Shown here: piece by piece, positions 11,338 to 21,158 of the stretch
Position numbering within the stretch: position 1 is the first letter of the stretch
How the letters are laid out: each line of letters opens with the position of its first letter
NCBI GenBank assembly: GCA_015680685.1
Contig: MNCI01008582.1
Coordinates: 195,068 to 259,067 of the forward strand
DNA: 64,000 bases
Origin: Gnetum montanum
Taxonomy: Eukaryota; Streptophyta; Gnetopsida; Gnetales; Gnetaceae
Reading direction: 5' to 3'
Program-made: the position numbers and the translations under genes
The notes under the pieces: model-generated
Database searches by the model: none
What the model saw: the letters and a program-made list of their open reading frames with translations, nothing else
What the model was told of the DNA's origin: nothing

Positions 11338-11369
11338 TGGCGCTAGAAGGAGGGCTTGAACCTCCGATC
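11338..11369 (+). other. Element A primer binding site, tRNA-Asn, unusually long
   Basis: TGGCGCTAGAAGGAGGGC begins six bases after the LTR and is the complement of a tRNA 3' end finishing TTCTAGCGCCA. Complementarity continues through TTGAACCTCCGATC, which would cover the T-loop (TTCAAGC) and both sides of the T-stem (GGAGG/CCTCC). From memory, plant tRNA-Asn(GUU) ends GGAGGTTCGACCCCTCC and then TTCTAGCG. Tat elements are known to use tRNA-Asn. Confidence 0.7.
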
Positions 11370-11578
11370 CGAACATTTCGGGTAACCCTGTTAGAGATCC
11401 ATACCCTAAACCATAGACGTAATACCTCTAGGGAAGTCTACGGTTAATCGTGTGGTATAGATCAGTCGCAAGGACGATTTCTTTGAAATCTTACAGGGTA
11501 GAAAGCCTTTTCTGCTTTTTGTTACCAGCCATTTTTGTTTGAGATCCGATTATCAGTTACTCTCGAATTCATTGATCA

Positions 11579-13536
11579 ATGGATTCTTTTTACTTAAACA
11601 CAACCGCCATGGTCGCCATCGATCTGGGTGTCGCACCTAACAATCCTACAGCAGCCACAGGACCAATGCTTGATGCAACGGGACCTCAGGGACCATTGCG
11701 CCGATCATTGAGGCTTCAGGGGAAAGAGCTCATCTTTACGATCATAACCCCTAAAGAATACAATTTCATATGCATTAAGATCCAGGTGAAGCTGGCTCTC
11801 AGCCGAGCCAAGCGGGAGGTAAAGCGAAACTTTGAAGCGCTCCATCGAGGGGGTTATGATTTTAAGCCAACGGCCTACGACATAATCCCCTTGACCAAGC
11901 ACCAACATGAAATTATGGCACAGTTGGTCATGGCCCGAGGCTAGACTTCACAACCTGTGGTGGAACCCCCGCATGAGGAAGAGGCAAAGGACGAATTCAC
12001 GGCCCTGTCGGAACACTCGTTCCATACTCTGACACCCCACATGGATGTAAATCCATTGTTTCCTTTTAATGGAGAGGCAGCTTCTCTGGACTCAGCCGTG
12101 ACCATGCAGGCACACATCCCTGGCTTTCCGCTGGCCAATGCGTAGCCGTCTAGGTTGCAAATGCAACTACCACACCATAATGCGGAGGTGGGTTCATCGC
12201 AGTAGGTACTTAATATTCCGGCGGTGGTCTCGGCCACCGCTGCGCCCCATTTCATTCCGCAGATACAACCCCATAATGTATCTGTAACACGCCCTGCCCT
12301 GACCATTCCATTTCTGCATCCGCAAGCTCAACAGATACCCGCGACCGCTCAGCCACAGACATACGTTCAGGTACCTGCTGCAGGTCAGTGGGCCAACCCA
12401 GCGGTGCAACATGCTCAGTCTGTGGTGCACGGTATGCAACCCCCGGTTGCACCGGTAACGCAGGCTCCACATAGGATCCCGCAGTATACCTATCCCTTTT
12501 TGTGTAGCAGGCAACTGCCAACCCCTTTGCTCAAACTAGTAGGTGGTGGTCTTCACAGGCCCCTTCGCCTGCAGGAATCCCCACCCTACCAGTAGCTAGT
12601 CAGCCTTTTCCGTTGTTTCTGTTTCCTGGCGCTGCCCTCCCGGTCCAGCCTCCTGTGCTTGCTATGCAGACACCTCCGTTAACAGGTCTAGACCAAGTGT
12701 TCTAGCTTATCCAGATGCTTACTGAGGAGGTGCGACGCCTCAAGACCACTGGATCTGATACCATTCAGATCATGGACTTCTATTAGGATGATCCGATCAA
12801 TCCAGCGGTCCCCATGCTGTCGTTGCCACCAGGGATGTCCCTCCCCCATTTTACCAAGTATAATGGAGAGGGGGATCCCAACACCCATCTAGCCACCTTC
12901 AGGTCTGAATCTTTGTTGTTACAATAGTGGCCGCACACTTTAATCCGAGTCTTCGCGATGTCATTGACGGGGAAGGCTTTAGACTGGTATAGAGCTCTCC
13001 CACGCTCTTCCATTTCAACCTTGGAAGAGCTGCTGACTCAATTTGTGACCCGATTCAAATACAACATGAAGCCGGAAGTCACGTTGGAACAGCTTATGGG
13101 GGTGAAACAAGACCCGCTCGAGCCAGTCCAAAAGTTTATACAGCGTTGGAATGCTACCTTGAATGAGATCCGTGACCCGATTGCGGACTCCCATCTGCTG
13201 GCTATATTCAAGGGAGCAGTCAACGACTTTATTAAGTCTAAGCTGTATTACCTTTCCTCCGACGATATACGTCAGGCCTTCGCACAGGTCCGAAGCATCC
13301 AAGATGCTGCGGAGGCCAGCAAAGACCCGGCATATGTCGCCTACAAAAACGCACACAACAAAGCCAAGGACAAAGGCAAGGCAGCGACAACGACAGTAGC
13401 TGCGCTGACTGAAAATGCGAAAAATAAGAACAAGAAGGCGCCAACAACAGCACCCCCAGAGGCCACGGCTGGTGCCGACACCAGCCAAGCCACAGCTGCC
13501 CCTGAACAGACCCCCCAGCCAAAGCCAAATTTTTAG
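11579..13536 (+). pseudogene. Element A gag, N-terminal and capsid part (broken by TAG stops and one frameshift)
   Basis: This is the structural Gag protein, which would assemble the cytoplasmic particle. ATG at 11579 opens a frame of about 300 codons, broken by TAG at 11942, 12143 and 12203. It has a basic N-terminal domain and a long Pro/Gln/Ala-rich linker. Near 12.5 kb the frame shifts, and the capsid follows in the frame of the protease. Capsid landmarks are LPHFTKYNGEGDPNTHLATF, AMSLTGKALDWYRALP, LEELLTQFVTRF and VKQDPLEPVQKFIQRW, typical of the retrotransposon gag family. More TAGs occur at 12703, 12784, 12925 and 13534. The longest open piece is 12958-13536 (192 aa). Element E preserves both the N-terminal domain and the capsid, which confirms the assignment. 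Confidence 0.85.
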
Positions 13537-13569
13537 CGTAAAGATCGTTCAAAATACGCGGCTTTACCC

Positions 13570-15378
13570 GTGAAACATTCCGAACTGCTGAAACAACTGT
13601 TAGCAGCAGGACACATTCAACCTAAGAAGGTGTCCAAGGAGGCCCTGAAGCATCACAGGAATCACTGTGAACTGCTGAAGGACCCTTCTTTAGCTCTGCC
13701 TAACGAACTAGTAGTTCCGAGATCTTTCAGGCTAGATCGTTTCTGTGACTACCACCAGATGTGTGGTCACGACACAGATTACTGCTGGGCGTTGAAGGAC
13801 AACATTCAACACATGATCGACGAAGGTCATCTAAAACTAGACAACAGTAATCTTACGCGTCCGGAAAACCAAACACTGCACGTATACAAGGATTCATTGA
13901 ACACAAATTATGATCCTTATACAATCACTGTGGTAAGTACGGATGGTGAGCGTAAAGGACCGCCAAGACAACCTTTTGTTTTGCAAGTGCCTGCTAGCTC
14001 ACCAAGGGGGCCTACTACTTCTTCGGCAGCTACTGGGGCCTCATGGCCACCTTTTATCATCCGGGCACCTTCCCAAGTGCACCCTCAGTCACGTGACAGT
14101 ACCCAATCCACGGGTCCATCTGCGCCCATGCCGAGAGCGCCCTTCATTATTAGGGCGCCACAACCACAGGCTGCCCCTCTCATGCAGGGGAAAACCTCTA
14201 GCCAACACCACCAGCCATCGCCTCCCAAGCGAAAGGAGAAGAACACCGCAGTTGACGCAACAAAAAATCATCTTACGCTTGGCTTCCCTAAGCCTAGGCC
14301 CCTGGCCTCTGTACCTATGTCTATGCCTCAAAAACAGGCTAAGGGTACAGAAACGCAGCTACCTTCTCTTGGCAGAAAAAGGAACAACCCTCCCACTGAC
14401 ATAGCTCCACCTCGAGAGATCCGTCTCTTGGGCCGAATAGAGGAGAACAAGGGGGATAAACAACCCTGCCGAGAGAAGGACCTCCTCGATGCGTTCACAC
14501 AGGTCAAACAAGCGCTCAAGCAAAAGAACACGACACTGAGCTTGTACGACCTACTAATGACTTCTCGAGAACATCGTGAGGCTATGATACGCATGTTGAC
14601 GTCCATATCAGTGGATGCCAGCCTGCCGGCGGAAGAGGAAGCGATACATGCTATCATGTTTCCTTCTGATGCTGAGCCACCCAAGCCTACCTCGTTGACC
14701 TTCCTGGACGAGTCTATCAAAGATGATCCGGAGAAAGGTCAAGTAATGACTGAGCCCATGTTCATCACCATTCGGGTCGGCCAGTACCAGATCCGGAGGG
14801 TGCACGTGGATGATGGTGCAGCTGCCAACGTCATTCCCTATTCCATCGTGGATAGGTTGGGATTGGTCAACCAGATTACTCCCACGACAACAGCTTGCGT
14901 GAAATCGTTCAACGGAGCACGGGTTCAAGTCAAGGGGACGGTGCGTATTGAGTTTGTGGCGGGGAATCAATTCCCAACGCAAGCCATGTTCTTGGTTGTT
15001 GAGGAGATGCCCGGCTTCAACTTAATCTTAGGGAGGTCGTGGTTAGCCCAGCTAAGGGCGGTCTCGTCGTCGATACATCAAGAGAAACACCTTCCCTACG
15101 CCGGAAGGGAGGTTGTCATACGCGGCGACGAGGTCACCCTCAGGACCGTTAACAACATCGAAGAAGAACGAGGTTCAGAGATCGAAACGACTGACGATCA
15201 GTCCCATCTCCAAGCCCTTGAACAAAACGACAACAAAGACAATGGAGACAATGGTCTCGCCTGGGCCGACCTGCCATTTCTGGATGACAGCGTACAGGAG
15301 TCAAACCCCAAACCTCCTCACCCTTACGCAACGCTCAACGTGAAGGCCATTAAGAAACAATTATGTATCGACGGCTGA
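13570..15378 (+). CDS. Element A gag C-terminus and aspartic protease (602 aa open frame)
   Basis: This frame continues directly from the capsid after the TAG at 13534. Residues about 55-90 hold a Cys/His cluster (CDYHQMCGHDTDYC) followed by NIQHMIDEGHL, the usual end of Tat gag. A Pro-rich linker follows. The protease lies at about residues 405-500, with HVDDGAAANVIPYS as active-site loop (D-D-G-A in place of D-S/T-G-A) and FNLILGRSWL as the conserved C-terminal motif. It would cleave the polyprotein. The frame ends at a TGA that a C to T change from CGA would create. A consensus donor (GTAAGT) follows at 15412, from which splicing would continue into the reverse transcriptase. Confidence 0.9.
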   Translation: MKHSELLKQLLAAGHIQPKKVSKEALKHHRNHCELLKDPSLALPNELVVPRSFRLDRFCDYHQMCGHDTDYCWALKDNIQHMIDEGHLKLDNSNLTRPENQTLHVYKDSLNTNYDPYTITVVSTDGERKGPPRQPFVLQVPASSPRGPTTSSAATGASWPPFIIRAPSQVHPQSRDSTQSTGPSAPMPRAPFIIRAPQPQAAPLMQGKTSSQHHQPSPPKRKEKNTAVDATKNHLTLGFPKPRPLASVPMSMPQKQAKGTETQLPSLGRKRNNPPTDIAPPREIRLLGRIEENKGDKQPCREKDLLDAFTQVKQALKQKNTTLSLYDLLMTSREHREAMIRMLTSISVDASLPAEEEAIHAIMFPSDAEPPKPTSLTFLDESIKDDPEKGQVMTEPMFITIRVGQYQIRRVHVDDGAAANVIPYSIVDRLGLVNQITPTTTACVKSFNGARVQVKGTVRIEFVAGNQFPTQAMFLVVEEMPGFNLILGRSWLAQLRAVSSSIHQEKHLPYAGREVVIRGDEVTLRTVNNIEEERGSEIETTDDQSHLQALEQNDNKDNGDNGLAWADLPFLDDSVQESNPKPPHPYATLNVKAIKKQLCIDG

Positions 15379-15570
15379 ACAATGGTCTTCTGCGTGTAAC
15401 ACTATTTACGTGTAAGTTAGCACACTCCCCATTTGGCAGTTTCTTTTGTTTGTTTCAATATACTTTTATGCTATATCTGCTTTTTGTGTTTACGCTTGGC
15501 ATTTTCTTGTGTGTTTTATCGTACTCATGTTAGCTATGCTCATTCCTTTACGCATTTATCCAGGATTACA

Positions 15571-15714
15571 TTACGCAAGTTCGCAGTAGCCCACAACAGC
15601 CTTAAACTAGTAGCTAATTTACGCAAGTTCGCAGTGGCCCGCAACGGCCTTAAACTAGTAGCCAGTTTACGCAAGTTCGCAGCGGCCCGCAATGGCCTTA
15701 AACTAACTATACAA
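15571..15714 (+). repeat. Three 48 bp tandem repeats in the element A intron
   Basis: TTACGCAAGTTCGCAG begins at 15571, 15619 and 15667. Each unit includes a small hairpin such as GGCCCGCAACGGCC followed by TTAAACTAG. Two more partial copies of the hairpin-plus-TTAAACTAG part occur near 15784 and 15850. The same constant tail marks the array at 21159-21580 in the 3' region. Confidence 0.8.
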
Positions 15715-16060
15715 AGTTCACCACTCACGTGATTTTACGCACTTACGCAGGATTATATTCTGTTATATGACAACTCGTATGTTGGCCCGCAACAGCCTTA
15801 AACTAGTTATCCGGAGTTATCGACATACGCTTTCTTTACTTTATGCTTCCGGCCCGTAATGGCCCTAAAACTAGGAATTACGCACTATCATGACAGGTCA
15901 ACTTTTCAACAGTTACACTCGTACTCCATAGAAAAAACACAAAAAAAAAACATATGTTATTGAATACCCAACGCATCCACCAGGTTTTATAGCAGGTCTT
16001 TCCAATCATTTGTAACATCATACTACACTCAACATTAACAAAATTTTGCGTAAATAATAA
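15715..16060. other. Intron sequence without coding signal
   Basis: Apart from the two partial hairpin repeats near 15784 and 15850 and a short A-rich run near 15935, I see nothing definable. It would be the 3' flank of the antisense gene. TTACGC and its complement GCGTAA recur (for example just before 16060). Confidence 0.4.
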
Positions 16061-17236
16061 TTACGCATTCCCCCTACTGCCACTATCATTGGTATCTTTT
16101 AACTCTGAATCTAGCCCCAAAAGGTCATCCTCCAATAGCCCATCGTTTCTGGGAATTATCCCTCCATGAAAGATTGCCTCTTCATGAGGCTCTCGTTCTG
16201 GCATTGGGTCCACAGGAGGATGCCCTTCATCGTTTCGTTCCACTTCTACTTCCACTGTTTCCTCTCCCAGCCCTTCAGNACTTCCACTGTTTCCTCTCCC
16301 AACCCTTCAGCTGGCGTATCTTCTCTACCTCCTTCTGATACCTAGGCCAAATAACAAAACAAAAAAAAATAGAAAAGTAGACATCAAACAGTTAACCAAA
16401 TCTGCTTACCCACCTGCATAATACACCATGCCTTGTGGGTTCTGGAAGTATGTCGACACATGACGAGCCACGAACAGTGTATTATACGCATGATAACAGT
16501 TGAAACGGGCCATGTCCCAGATCCATCGTAAGCTCCGCAGACCGCGGGCGCTGAGCACTTGGTCCTCGGGATGACCCGTCTCGATGGCTCCATCTGTTAG
16601 GTAAGCCAGAATCCCCTGCGCCGACCCCACCAATAGGTGTTCCAAAATGGCACCAGCAATATCACCTGTTACATTAGACCAGATGATGATGCTGAAGTTG
16701 CGCAGTAAAAACTGCAGAAACTCCAGCGCCCCCTTTCGGAACCAGATGGCCTTCCCCTGCACTCATGTGTGAGGGGGAGGGACATTGGGGATGATTGGGT
16801 TCAACCAGCACAAAACCCCAATGAGGTCTAGCACAATCAGTATGGGCTTCAACGCAACACTGTATAAAAACCCAAAGCGTATATCAACACCTACATTCGC
16901 ATTTGCACGACTAACACAGAAAACTCATAAAACGCACCCAGGTCGAAATCGCCCAAACCCTTGTGACAACACAAGGTTTGTCCATGACTACGGCGATAAA
17001 CGCAAACCTTTCAAACCCTCACATAGACCTGAGGTCCATAACTCAAAATCAACATGCACGCAAATGAAAATGCACCACAAAAAGCAGTCATAGAAACGAA
17101 TGTAAGGAACGACTAACCGGTTCAACGGCGCGGGCTCTCGAATATCGATCAACGCCTTCGAAACACGGTCCAGAGTTGCTTGCATTTCGTCGATTTTGGC
17201 CAGTTTCATGTTCTTCTTCTTCATCTTCGGCGCCAT
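16061..17236 (-). pseudogene. Antisense passenger gene in element A: three exons, HAD (FCP1/NLI)-like product, one in-frame stop
   Basis: Exon 1 is 17236-17118, exon 2 is 16859-16410 and exon 3 is 16341-16061. The introns are GTTAGT...ATACAG and GTAAGC...GCCTAG. All junctions keep phase and give about 282 codons if the single N at 16279 is left out. Exon 1 is Met/Lys-rich (MAPKMKKKNMKLAKIDEMQ). Exon 2 begins VALKPILIVLDLIGVLCWL, like the first motif of FCP1/NLI-type HAD phosphatases. KAIWFRKGALEFLQFLLRNF and SIIIWSN match their (R)PGxxEFL...FEIxxWSS block, and YHAYNTLFVARHVSTYFQNP matches YNTLLVDDSPxKxxxNP. Exon 3 is acidic. One TGA (16763-16765, codon 72) interrupts. The second Asp of motif I and the later Asp pair are absent, so the ancestral product may not have been an active phosphatase. 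Element E has the same gene with the same borders. The family call is from remembered motifs. Confidence 0.6.
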
Positions 17237-17640
17237 TGCGACGGTTTCAGAATTTCTTCACAGCCTAACGCTTTTGCAAGATCCCACGCCCTAACTCTCT
17301 GCTCTTCCTTTTCTCAGCGACAATTGCAAATTCGAATTCACGATAGCCAACAACCAGTTCTCATCGAAAAACCATCTACTTATACGCGAGGATCACCGAC
17401 TTGATATCAGAATTAAGCGGAACTTTTCTGAAACAGAATCCGCAAATCTAGGTATTAATGCGGCCGATATCGCACGCGCCACTGTCCAGAATGACGTTAA
17501 ACTACCACATCTTATCGCCTCATAATCGGGTTACATTGATTACAGCTCTTATATAATATTCAAAATTCATTCAGCCTTCCACGTTCGGCGACATCACATC
17601 ACTTGTCTCCTAACCATTTACGCACTTGCCGGTTTTGCAG
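17237..17640 (-). promoter_or_regulatory. Likely promoter and 5' leader of the antisense gene
   Basis: On the minus strand TATAAGTA lies at 17384-17377, about 140 bp before the ATG, and TATATAA lies at 17555-17549. Either could place a start upstream of exon 1. The stretch has no plus-strand coding signal and ends at the acceptor of the sense intron (17640). Promoter function is inference from position and sequence. Confidence 0.4.
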
Positions 17641-19296
17641 GACAGACGGAGAATGGACGCCGCAGTTTCAGCACCTTTAACTTTGACAGGCCCATACGGC
17701 AGATTAATTAGACAGTTTGACCCTGCGCTAGTAGACATTAATCTCCCTTTAGAAAGCGTAACCATAGCCGCATCGGAGATGTCCCCAGAATGGCCAGAAT
17801 AGTCAATGCGCATGCTAGACTTGGAGGCTGGAGACATAACCGAGGACCCCCTCAATGAGGTTCCTATCGTTATGCACAAAGGTGAGACTAAAACGCTCAA
17901 AGTCAGTTCTTTGTTAGACGAAAAAACACACAACGCTATAAAATAGGTCCTGCAAGACAACATTACTGTCTTTGCATGGTCATACGAGAATATGCCTGGA
18001 TTAGATCCTAGATTGATCCAACATAACATCATCCTCGACCCACAAATTAAGGCGGTTAGACAAAAGGCACGCAAAATCAAACCAGAGATAGCGCTAGCAG
18101 TGCGTGATGAAATCACCAAGCTATACCAGGCTGGTTTCATCCACACGGTCGATTACTCAGACTGGGTCTCCAACATCGTGGTCGTGCCGAAGAAGACCGG
18201 GAGCATACGCATATGCATAGACTTCCGGGATTTGAACAAGGCCATGATCAAGGATAACTTCTTGTTGCCAAGTATCGACCAGCTGGTGGATACAACAGCT
18301 GGGCATGCATTTCTGTCCTTTATGGATGGCTTTTCAGGCTATAACCAGATTCGCATTAACCCAGAACATCAACTGACCATGACGTTCATGACACCCTGGG
18401 GCACCTTTTGCTACACCATGATGCCTTTTGGTCTGAAAAACGCCGGAGCAACGTACCAACGAGCCATGATATACATCTTTAGTGATTACCTCCTAGGAAG
18501 GCTGAATGATTATGTAGATGACATAGCTGTGAAATCTTTGAAGTCGGAAGATCATTCAGAGGACCTGGAGTTAGTTCTTAAAAGAGGTTCCACACACGAG
18601 CTCCGGCTTAACCCAAAGAAGTGCGTATTCGGAGTCAAAATCGGATGCATGCTGGGGTTTGTGGTATTGAAAACCGGCATACGAGTTGACCCTGATAAAG
18701 TCAAAGCCATTGTCGAGTTAATGCCTCCCACAAACCTCAAACAATTACGCGGGTTGCAGGGACGCTTGCAGTTTATACGCCGGTTCATTTCGAGGTTAAC
18801 CGACAAGTTATACCCTATGCAACACTTGCTAAAAAAGGGGGTTAATTTCAAATGGACCGACAATTTCCAGCGTGCGTTTGACAGTTTAAAACAAGAATTG
18901 CAACATTTGTCAACAGTTTTCCCGCTACAAAGGGATTTACCCTTTTTCATCTATCTCGCAACTTCGGACGTAGCAATAGCAGCGTTGCTTTGTCAAAAAA
19001 GAGATGATGGGTTAGAAATGCCCATTTACTACTTGAGCCATGCTCTATGTGCGTACGAGATGAGATATAACGATGTTGAGCGTAATTGCATAGCATTAGT
19101 TTTTACACTCAAGAAATGTAGGCATTATCTTTTTCGTAGTCAGGTTAACGTCATCTGTAAGAACAACATCCTTAGAGCCATTACGCATAGCTTATATGAG
19201 AGTAGTAAAATAGCTCGTTGGAAGGCTATCACGGTAGAATTCAACCTGCATTATATTGGCCAATCATCCACGAAGGGCCAAGCGATAGCTGACTAG
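17641..19296 (+). pseudogene. Element A reverse transcriptase and RNase H
   Basis: This part copies the element RNA into DNA. It opens right after the intron acceptor and has TAG at 17800 and 17944. The 434-codon piece from 17992 is open to the TAG at 19294. RT blocks in order are WVSNIVVVPKK, RICIDFRDLNKA, LSFMDGFSGYNQI, MPFGLKNAGATYQRAM, and DYVDDIAVKS with both catalytic Asp. LNPKKCVFGV, GRLQFIRRFISRL and KGVNFKWT follow. RNase H follows with YLATSDVAIAALL, MPIYYLSHAL and YNDVERNCIALVF. The TAG at 19294 sits where AIADQL is expected. The frame is the same as that of gag-protease and integrase. Confidence 0.9.
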
Positions 19297-19920
19297 TTAA
19301 CAACTTCACCGATTAACAATCACGCAACCATAGAGCCAGAGTTTCCAGACGAATATGTACATAGTCTAAGCCCTGTCTCGACAGGCCTCGAAGCAACGTT
19401 GTACTTCGACGGAGCTTCAACTGGCAGAGGCAGCAGTGCTGCCACTGTCCTTACACTATCACCTGAGGATGTCCGTCTACACGCTTATCGATTGACTTTC
19501 CCTTGTACGAACAATATGGCAGAGTATGAGGGGCTCCTCAGGGGGTTACTAACTGCAGGTGAACTCGATGTGCAACACCTAGCGGTTAGGAGTGATTCGA
19601 TGCTTGTCATAAATTAAATCACTGGAGTCTACGCCTGCAAGGCTATACATTTGCAGCCCTACTGCGATCAGGCTAAAGATCTTCTGAGGCAATTTACGAC
19701 CTTCGACGCCCAACACGTCCCGAGGACTAACAACACGCTGGCCGACGCACTTGCCACCCTGGCTTTACACGTGCCTTCACACCTGCTTAACACCTACCCT
19801 GCATTGTTTACAGACTGCGCAGACCCTGTCATTCAGACGGCGCAAATCTCCTCTCTTATCGAGGAAAGCATGCCTGAATGGTACGATAACATCAAAACTT
19901 ATCTTTTGCAAGGTGAGCTG
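19297..19920 (+). pseudogene. Element A second (archaeal-like) RNase H
   Basis: This extra RNase H is a hallmark of Tat-type elements and is thought to help degrade the RNA strand. The catalytic residues are readable: D in YFDGASTGRG, E in TNNMAEYEGLLRGL, D in VRSDSMLVIN and D in NNTLADALATL. The order RT, RNase H, second RNase H, integrase is the usual Tat order, unlike elements B and D. One TAA at 19615 breaks it and corresponds to a Gln (VINQ). The frame is shared with the RT upstream and the integrase downstream. Confidence 0.85.
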
Positions 19921-21120
19921 CCATCTACATTAACACGCGCACAGAAAGACGCAATCCGTAAGCGGGCTAGGCTATACGTCATCATTGGAGACAGCACTCT
20001 CTGTAGACGTTCCTTTGATGGCGTGTTGCTTACCTACGTTGACAAAGACCAGGCGCAGCACATAGTCGGTGACGTTCACGAGGGACTATGTGGTGGCCAC
20101 GTAGCACCAGGGGCTATGGTCCTAAAAATCCGACGCTTAGGATACTACTGGCCACACATGGAATGAGACTGCCTGAAAAAGGTCAAAACCTGTGACACGT
20201 GCCAACGTCACGCAAACCTCATCCATGTGTCACCCACAGAATTGCATATGACACAGATAACATGGCCATTTCAGCGATGGGGACTAGACATCATAGAACC
20301 CATTACGCCAAAATCTTCTGCAGGGCATAGCTTCATCATTACTGCTATTGAGTACTTTACGAAGTGGGTAGAAGCTGTCCCCCTGCGGAAAATCACATCC
20401 CAACAGGTTTGCCATTTTATCTTGGACAACATCGTAACCCGATTTGGCCTCCCGATGACTATTGTGACCGACAATGGGCCACAGTTTAGTAGCGTGGATA
20501 CCAAATCCTTCTGTGACAACCTAGGCATTAGACAGTCTTTTTCCTCTCCTTATTACCCGCAGGCAAATGGTCAAGCTGAAGCATCAAACAAAATAGTCAT
20601 CAATTTGCTCAAGAAAATGCTCGACGGCAACAAAAGGTGGTGGCACGAACAGATCCTCTATGTGCTATGGGCATATCGTACTACGTGTAGGACAGCTACG
20701 GGTAGTACGCCCTATGGCCTGGTTTACGGATCTGAAGCAGTGCTACCTCTTGAATTGCAAATTCCTTCTCTGAGAATGGTCCTCTCCACCATTATAAATG
20801 AGGCTCAACACACAGAGGCTCGGATAATGGATTTGGATTCAGTAGAAGAGAAGCGGATACAAGCTCTTGATGCGATTGAGAAATATCAGGACAAACAGTG
20901 CCAGAAACATCGCCACAACCTTCAACAGCGCCCAATCAAGAAGGGATATCTTGTTCTCAAGGCTGTGCATGAACCAGTAGGCAAGTTCTCTGCAAACTGG
21001 AAAGGCCCTTTCTTGGTGGTCGACGCATATGGCAACGGAGCGTTCAGATTAGCAAATGTCAATGGCAATGAATTAGCAAACCCTGTAAATCACGTATACT
21101 TGAAGCGGTATTTCATCTAG
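19921..21120 (+). pseudogene. Element A integrase
   Basis: This enzyme inserts the DNA copy into the genome. The zinc-binding HHCC region includes HEGLCGGHVAPGAM, LGYYWPHME and CDTCQRH. Only a TGA at 20164 breaks it, within ME*DCL, where CGA (Arg) would fit. The core follows: WGLDIIEPI (first Asp), VTDNGPQFSS (second Asp) and PQANGQAEASN (Glu), so the D,D,E triad is intact. AYRTTCRTATGSTPYGLVYG and the C-terminal FSANWKGPFLVV come next. It ends at TAG 21118-21120, closing the pol frame. There is no chromodomain, as expected for Tat. Confidence 0.9.
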
Positions 21121-21158
21121 CAGCCTCTACGGTGTCGACAGCAGGTATGACAGTACTC

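Larger units (their letters stand above)
15412..17640 (+). other. Candidate intron between protease and RT of element A (2,229 bp)
   Basis: The donor is CGT|GTAAGT at 15412 and the acceptor is GGTTTTGCAG ending at 17640. The exon upstream ends on a complete codon in the protease frame, and the exon downstream begins with a complete codon (GAC) in the RT frame. Splicing would therefore fuse protease and RT in phase. Only TGA (15376) and TAA (15403) interrupt before the donor, and both could come from CGA and CAA. Ogre elements are known to have a partly spliced intron at this place. This one also contains tandem repeats and an antisense gene. Confidence 0.7.

Noticed and set aside
11338-11375. 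Possible tRNA gene on the minus strand (T-arm and acceptor end visible)
   Set aside because: Only the 3' part of a tRNA is present, and it sits six bases inside an LTR. It is a primer binding site.
15433-15732. Open frame of 99 codons in the intron of element A
   Set aside because: It is produced by the 48 bp tandem repeats, whose length is a multiple of three.
16061-17236. Active phosphatase
   Set aside because: Motif I has only the first Asp (DLIGV), and the later Asp pair is replaced by Ala-Arg. Catalysis cannot be claimed, only fold-level resemblance.
17610-18146. 178-codon open frame on the minus strand opposite the reverse transcriptase
   Set aside because: It overlaps a clear RT in the other frame and shows no motif. 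Many minus-strand frames over the gag and pol of element A (for example 13015-13488, 14328-14720, 18552-18950) are likewise mirror frames.
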